NCBI GenBank assembly: GCA_017448965.1 | Contig: JAFSKK010000061.1 | Span: 62,001-126,000 of the forward strand | DNA from: Bacteroidaceae bacterium | Lineage (GTDB): Bacteria; Bacteroidota; Bacteroidia; Bacteroidales; Bacteroidaceae | Direction of reading: 5' to 3' | DNA: 64,000 nucleotides | In this document: positions 60,154-64,000 of the stretch, piece by piece | Position numbering within the stretch: position 1 is the stretch's first letter | How the letters are laid out: each line of letters begins with the position of its first letter | Made by a program: the position numbers and the translations under genes | Notes under the pieces: generated by a model | The model's input: the letters and a program-made list of their open reading frames with translations, nothing else | Databases searched by the model: none | What the model was told of the DNA's origin: nothing

Positions 60154-60184
60154 AAAAAAGCCCCACATCGGGAGGATGCGGGGC
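60154..60184 (-). terminator. hicAB terminator
   Basis: GCCCCGCATC-CTCCC-GATGTGGGGC (one G-U) followed by TTTTTTATG on the minus strand, 33 bp after hicB. Confidence 0.85.
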
Positions 60185-60216
60185 GGCCACGTTTGGTTAC
60201 GTCGTCAAACAATTAA

Positions 60217-60630
60217 CTAAACAACGGCTATAAGTTCTCGTCCAATTTTGTGGATGCCATCCACAATGCGCTGGCGCTGTTGGGGACGTGGGGTCTTCAG
60301 ACGGTTGGCATAGTGGCTCAGCTGATGCTGGTTGATGCCTGAGGCACGGCTGATGGAAGCGATGGAAGCGTACGGTTCGATGGCACGAAGCAAGGTTGCT
60401 GTATCAACGTAGTTCCATTCAAACTCGTAGTCACCAGACAGCCACCAGGCTGGCATCTCGTCACCGTCTTCCTGCATGCCTTCCATGTGGAACCGAAGGG
60501 TCTCCTGGGCTTCTTTTTGAAGCTGTTCAATAGTGCTTGCTGTGAAAACCACTGCACCTGGCACGTTTTCACCGAATGTGGCACCAAAATTCTTTTCGCA
60601 CCACTGTACATCAACTCTAATCTTTTCCAT
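60217..60630 (-). CDS. hicB: HicB-type antitoxin
   Basis: 137 aa. The N-terminal half is the partly degenerate RNase H-like HicB fold (RVDVQWCEKNFGATFGENVPGAVVF, TIEQLQKEAQETLRFHMEGM). The C-terminal half has a helix-turn-helix (IASISRASGINQHQLSHYANRL) for binding the hicAB operator. It neutralises HicA by direct binding and represses the operon. It follows hicA by 59 bp and ends with a strong terminator. Its place among prophage genes suggests a maintenance or anti-phage role, which is inference. Confidence 0.8.
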   Translation of the reverse strand: MEKIRVDVQWCEKNFGATFGENVPGAVVFTASTIEQLQKEAQETLRFHMEGMQEDGDEMPAWWLSGDYEFEWNYVDTATLLRAIEPYASIASISRASGINQHQLSHYANRLKTPRPQQRQRIVDGIHKIGRELIAVV

Positions 60631-60689
60631 GTTACGTATGACTTTAAGTTCTTATAATATTTATCTGCGAAAGGAGAAAGGGAGGGTGG

Positions 60690-60887
60690 CTATTTCCACC
60701 CCGCCTGTTTCCAGATGCTGTTCAGAAGGAACTGGCTCAAGTTCTCACTCATGTGGCCTCTCACTGTCACTCTGCCCGGTTTTGTCGGGTGCTTGAACTG
60801 AATGTGGTCGGTCGCCTTCGTCTTCAGCTGATACCATCCATCTTGCTCCAGCAACTTGATGACCTCTTTGACTTTATAATTCTTCAT
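60690..60887 (-). CDS. hicA: HicA-type mRNA interferase toxin
   Basis: 65 aa from MKNYKVKEVIKLLEQDGWY; 14 extra codons upstream are discarded because the -7 element at 60918-60925 overlaps them. The dsRBD-like fold is recognised from GWYQLKTKATDHIQFKHPTKPGRVTVRGH with the catalytic histidine in DHIQFKHP. HicA cleaves mRNAs and stops growth when HicB is lost. The order toxin then antitoxin is standard for hicAB. Confidence 0.85.
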   Translation of the reverse strand: MKNYKVKEVIKLLEQDGWYQLKTKATDHIQFKHPTKPGRVTVRGHMSENLSQFLLNSIWKQAGWK

Positions 60888-60917
60888 ATTGTTGTTTGGT
60901 TTAATTGTTTGACGACA

Positions 60918-60925
60918 CAAAGGTA
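60918..60925 (-). promoter_or_regulatory. hicAB promoter -7 element
   Basis: TACCTTTG on the minus strand, 31 bp before the hicA ATG. Confidence 0.6.
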
Positions 60926-61011
60926 ACAATTTTAATACTATTACCCAAGGATTCTTCCATAAAAAGTATCAAAACTATTACTTTTTAACATTCCCGCTGC
61001 TTTTTGAATTG

Positions 61012-61048
61012 AAAAAAGCCGTGCCGGACTTCACATCTGGGCACGGTC
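61012..61048 (-). terminator. Terminator of the primase operon
   Basis: CCGTGCC / GGCACGG hairpin followed by CTTTTTTC on the minus strand, between the 89-aa gene and hicA. Confidence 0.85.
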
Positions 61049-61085
61049 ACTTCATTTAATGAAGTTTCAAGAATCTCTCGGGTTC

Positions 61086-61355
61086 TCACTCTTTTTCATG
61101 TATGTAGGCGGTGTAATCGTCCTTGAAACAGTACTCTGCCTGGTTTCCATGGGAGTACATGTGGATGCAGCATGTCCAAATGATCCACTGAAGCTGGGGC
61201 ATCGGATAGCCCTCAAAGCGCAATTCGTGGCCACGGGGCATACGGTCAAGGTAGCGGTAAACGGCATCGGAGTACTGTCGGAACGCTTCGTTGGAGTCCC
61301 AGAGGTCACGATAAAGCTGCTCGTTCTCTAAAATGTATTGCTTGTAATCTGGCAT
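61086..61355 (-). CDS. Hypothetical prophage protein, 89 aa
   Basis: 89 aa, acidic and aromatic (YILENEQLYRDLWDSNEAFRQY, AVYRYLDRM, CFKDDYTAYIHEKE). It follows the primase by 11 bp and is the last gene before a terminator. No family is recognised; possibly a replication accessory because of its operon. Confidence 0.5.
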   Translation of the reverse strand: MPDYKQYILENEQLYRDLWDSNEAFRQYSDAVYRYLDRMPRGHELRFEGYPMPQLQWIIWTCCIHMYSHGNQAEYCFKDDYTAYIHEKE

Positions 61356-61366
61356 GGCCGCATGGT

Positions 61367-64000
61367 CTAATAGGGAAGTTCCTGCTCGTGGTCGTATTCG
61401 TCTGTCACATGCTCGTTGGGAGTGAAGCCGCTGCCTTCGTCCTTCAGACGTGCCACGCTGCGCATATAGAGCATCACCTTGGATACGTTGTCCTTGCCCT
61501 TGCGGATGATGCGGCCACTAGCGTTCTGCAGCTCTGCAGGATTCAGTTCAAAACGGTAGGAGTTGAGTGTGGCGTATGCCTTCAGGGAACGCATGAAGCG
61601 TTGGGAGGACAAGCCTTTGATGTTGTAGTTCTTGGTGAAGTCTGCCATGGCTTCGTCTTTCTCCACGAAGGTGTCGAGGTGCTCTCCGGCAAAGTAGGCA
61701 TCTGCCCACTCCTCAAATTCACCCACCATGTCGCTCATCAGCTTGCGCTTAATGATGTTACCCATCGGTGGCTGCAGCTTCAGGTTCTCACGCGCCATGG
61801 AGAGGTAGAACTGCTCGCAACGCATAAAGAAGTTACAATCCTCGTTCCATTCCGCCTCGCTGTAGTCGGAGGCGAAAAGGTCTTTGCCGAAGTCGTCGCG
61901 GATGGAACGGGTCTCATGGTAGTCGTTGTCGGCAGTGCGCTGATGGTAGTAGTCGCTGAAAGCGAGATACACCAGACGGGCATCGGTGGAGGGGTCGAAG
62001 TCGCCTGGCACATAGTTGGTGGTGAAGGCGAGCTTGGGACTGTGCTCGAAGGGGATGGTGAATGACTGGTTGTTCTTGGGGTTGACGGTGAGGTCGGAGG
62101 TGATGATGTCATAGAAGATGCCCGTCTGGAGATAGCGGTCGCAGTCATCGACAATGATGTAGTCGGTGTGCTGAGTCACCTGGTCGAACACGTGGGGGTT
62201 GTCCATCAGCTTGGGATTGCGCCCGGACAGCTTCACGGTCTTGCCAAAGTAACTGAGCACCTTGAAGTAGAAGCTTTTGCCACTGCGTCCGTTGCACTCG
62301 CCTTCATCGTCTATCTTGTTGTCCATGGCATAGAGCGCCCACGCCTTGGAGGCTGACTTGTAGCGGTGAAGCCAAAAGCCGATGCCAAAGATCTTATTGA
62401 CAAGGTTCTGCTTCTGCTCCATCACCTCGTGCTCCGTGAGGCCTTCGCCGTCGATGCAGAAAAGATGGGCGGCCTTGTATTGACGCGCCTCTTCTGCGCT
62501 CTTGTCTTCAAAGTTGTACTCCAGCTCTTTCCTCCAGTGAATGCGTGAGGTGTTGATGAGGTAGCCGAAGAACTTACTCCGGGTGTTGTGGATGGTGATG
62601 TCAAACACGGTATCACCCAACAAGTTTTCCTTCTTGCTGATGGTGAACATGGGATCGAGGAGACGCACGTTGTGCTGCAGCACGTTCTCTTCCCATACAT
62701 AACGGTCGAGGTCACTGCTGCGCCCCTGGTACTCAGCAATGCCTTCTGCAGTCACCTCAAACGTGGTTTTGGGGAAGAAGAAGAGCTGGCTGTGGTCGGT
62801 GCATTTGGTGAAGTCCAAATCCACCTCCTGAAGGTTGGCGATGGCACTGCCGGCAATACGGGGAGAGTTGAGGATAAGGTTGCGGATGTCACGCTCCAGA
62901 TAATTGTCTTCTGCCCAACGGATGATGAAGCCGGAAATGTCTTTCTGGGCAACACTCTTCACGATGTTGCCTTCGATGCGCACGTATTTGGGAGTGGAGG
63001 AGTTTTCGTCATGCAGCGTATAGAAACCATTCAGGCGAAGGAAATAGCGAAGGCAGTCACTGTCCACCTCGTAGGTGTAGCCCTTGTTCTTTTCACTCCA
63101 ACGGCTGCTCCAGAACTTGGCGGGCTTGGCAAGATTGAGCAGCTTCTTGAAGTCGCTCGACTTCGGACGAAGGTCGCTCCAGTCACGGAAGTCTTTCCGG
63201 GGCTTGCCACGATTATCACGGTAGGTGGAAAGCCAATCCGGCAACCAAATGGTGTGAATGTCGATGAAACGCAGGGCAAGCTCCGTTCCCTTCAGGACAC
63301 CCGTGCTGTCGAGATCCGGAATGTTATAGAGCACCTTCACATACTTCATGATCTCCTTGTATTCCTCCACCGTCAGCTTGTAAGTCTCGCTGTTGAACCA
63401 CAACGGGCTGTAACCCAAAGCACGGCAGCACAATGAATCACGCTCACCGCTGCAGATGACGGCCTCCTCCAGCTTCACCTGCTTGAAGGGCTTGTCTTCA
63501 TTCTTCGGATCCTGGAAGAAAATCTTCTCCTCTTCCACATTCAGCTGCCGGTGACGTTCCTTCAGCTCAGCAAAGCCATTGATGTATTCTCTTGGTTTGG
63601 CTCCTCTGGGTGTGTACTGGAATCGCCATTGCTTCTGAGGGTTGAGGGGCTCGTAAATCTTGTAGAATTTCTTCTCTCCAGCCTCTCCATCAGCGGCGGA
63701 CACCAGACACTCACGCATGAAAATGGGGTAGTTCTCGTTGGAGAATTTATAGGTGGCTTCGCGGTTCTTGATGTCACACACCCACTTCACCGAGTACCAG
63801 TGCAACGCATCGCAAGTGGCTTGGGTCACATTAGGACCCAGCAGCTTCAGCTCTGAAGAGGTAAACTTTTCGTTGAACTCGAAGTATTTCTTCCCCTCTT
63901 CCTGATCCTGAGTGGCGGGACGCTTCTCGATGTGGGGTTTGTTGACTGTCGGGTTCAGTTCGTCCCTCAGACCGAAAATCTCGGACAGCCTGGCAACCGC
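61367..64000 (-). CDS. D5-type primase/SF3 helicase, N-terminus off the window
   Basis: The frame is open through the right edge, so the protein is longer than the 877 residues seen; the GTG at 63829 is not a start. Visible features are a primase-like upstream part with FQYTPRGAKPREYINGFAEL, VICSGERDSLCCRALGYSPL (toprim-like acidic residues) and GVLKGTELALRFIDIHTIWL. An SF3 helicase follows: Walker A GECNGRSGKSFYFKVLSYFG, Walker B DYIIVDDCDRYLQ, and FEHSPKLAFTTNY as motif C. It would prime and unwind phage DNA. It is the replication module; a repressor or lysogeny genes would be further right. Confidence 0.85.
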   Translation of the reverse strand, partial: AVARLSEIFGLRDELNPTVNKPHIEKRPATQDQEEGKKYFEFNEKFTSSELKLLGPNVTQATCDALHWYSVKWVCDIKNREATYKFSNENYPIFMRECLVSAADGEAGEKKFYKIYEPLNPQKQWRFQYTPRGAKPREYINGFAELKERHRQLNVEEEKIFFQDPKNEDKPFKQVKLEEAVICSGERDSLCCRALGYSPLWFNSETYKLTVEEYKEIMKYVKVLYNIPDLDSTGVLKGTELALRFIDIHTIWLPDWLSTYRDNRGKPRKDFRDWSDLRPKSSDFKKLLNLAKPAKFWSSRWSEKNKGYTYEVDSDCLRYFLRLNGFYTLHDENSSTPKYVRIEGNIVKSVAQKDISGFIIRWAEDNYLERDIRNLILNSPRIAGSAIANLQEVDLDFTKCTDHSQLFFFPKTTFEVTAEGIAEYQGRSSDLDRYVWEENVLQHNVRLLDPMFTISKKENLLGDTVFDITIHNTRSKFFGYLINTSRIHWRKELEYNFEDKSAEEARQYKAAHLFCIDGEGLTEHEVMEQKQNLVNKIFGIGFWLHRYKSASKAWALYAMDNKIDDEGECNGRSGKSFYFKVLSYFGKTVKLSGRNPKLMDNPHVFDQVTQHTDYIIVDDCDRYLQTGIFYDIITSDLTVNPKNNQSFTIPFEHSPKLAFTTNYVPGDFDPSTDARLVYLAFSDYYHQRTADNDYHETRSIRDDFGKDLFASDYSEAEWNEDCNFFMRCEQFYLSMARENLKLQPPMGNIIKRKLMSDMVGEFEEWADAYFAGEHLDTFVEKDEAMADFTKNYNIKGLSSQRFMRSLKAYATLNSYRFELNPAELQNASGRIIRKGKDNVSKVMLYMRSVARLKDEGSGFTPNEHVTDEYDHEQELPY

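Noticed and set aside
24990..64000. Mu-like transposable DGR phage (Hankyphage type)
   Set aside because: No DDE transposase or MuB-like gene is seen, and a tyrosine integrase beside a tRNA explains integration.

Overview
The window looks like chromosome of a Bacteroidales bacterium, most like Prevotellaceae (inferred). The reasons are the many promoters with the Bacteroidetes -7 element TAnnTTTG, a SprA-type type IX secretion (T9SS) translocon gene, several exported proteins with T9SS-like C-terminal tails, RibBA and FabI of the Bacteroidetes type, and moderate GC. No 16S gene is present, so the genus is not fixed.

Host region (1-23.7 kb). From the left: the 3' part of sprA; a large secreted GH98-type glycoside hydrolase; a leftward cluster of a sodium-dependent transporter, a VanZ-like protein, a CYTH-domain protein and prfB; a 23-bp-period palindromic repeat array; a rightward lptF/lptG-like permease, ribBA and an aspartate aminotransferase; a long secreted lyase-like protein; then a leftward two-gene unit (T9SS-tail protein and FISUMP-like lipid-free secreted protein) behind a long structured RNA leader. 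That unit lies between intact fabI and a decayed fabI 3' fragment. A tRNA with anticodon CAT (23603-23676) closes the host part.

Prophage (about 23.7 kb to beyond the right edge, more than 40 kb). A tyrosine integrase reads inward from the tRNA; almost everything else is on the minus strand. Reading leftward from the right edge: a D5-type primase/helicase (open at the edge), a HicAB toxin-antitoxin pair, a coiled-coil protein, a 260-bp cluster of TGTAAC/GTTACA motifs, a possible small terminase and TerL, about 1 kb of non-coding DNA dense in inverted repeats, tail-type proteins, a diversity-generating retroelement (DGR), a lysis group (holin, PLD-like protein, probable unimolecular spanin), prohead protease with scaffold-like tail, major capsid, connector/tail genes, fibres, a second terminase-small-like gene, amidase, portal, a self-contained AT-rich membrane-protein cassette, small genes behind a switch-like leader, tape measure and a tail hub-like protein.

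The clearest special system is the DGR: a template repeat (52671-52799), a variable repeat (53049-53179) at the 3' end of the 452-aa target gene, and a reverse transcriptase (50959-52503) with the DGR-type SQ motif. Every substitution between the repeats falls at an adenine of the template on the coding strand. The variable repeat also carries a two-base insertion that shifts the end of the target frame. Other points for follow-up are the 1-kb structured region beside TerL, two structured leaders with competing helices that share short motifs, and the 2-TM moron at 33.7-34.6 kb. All functional calls are from reading the sequence and family knowledge; no searches were run.
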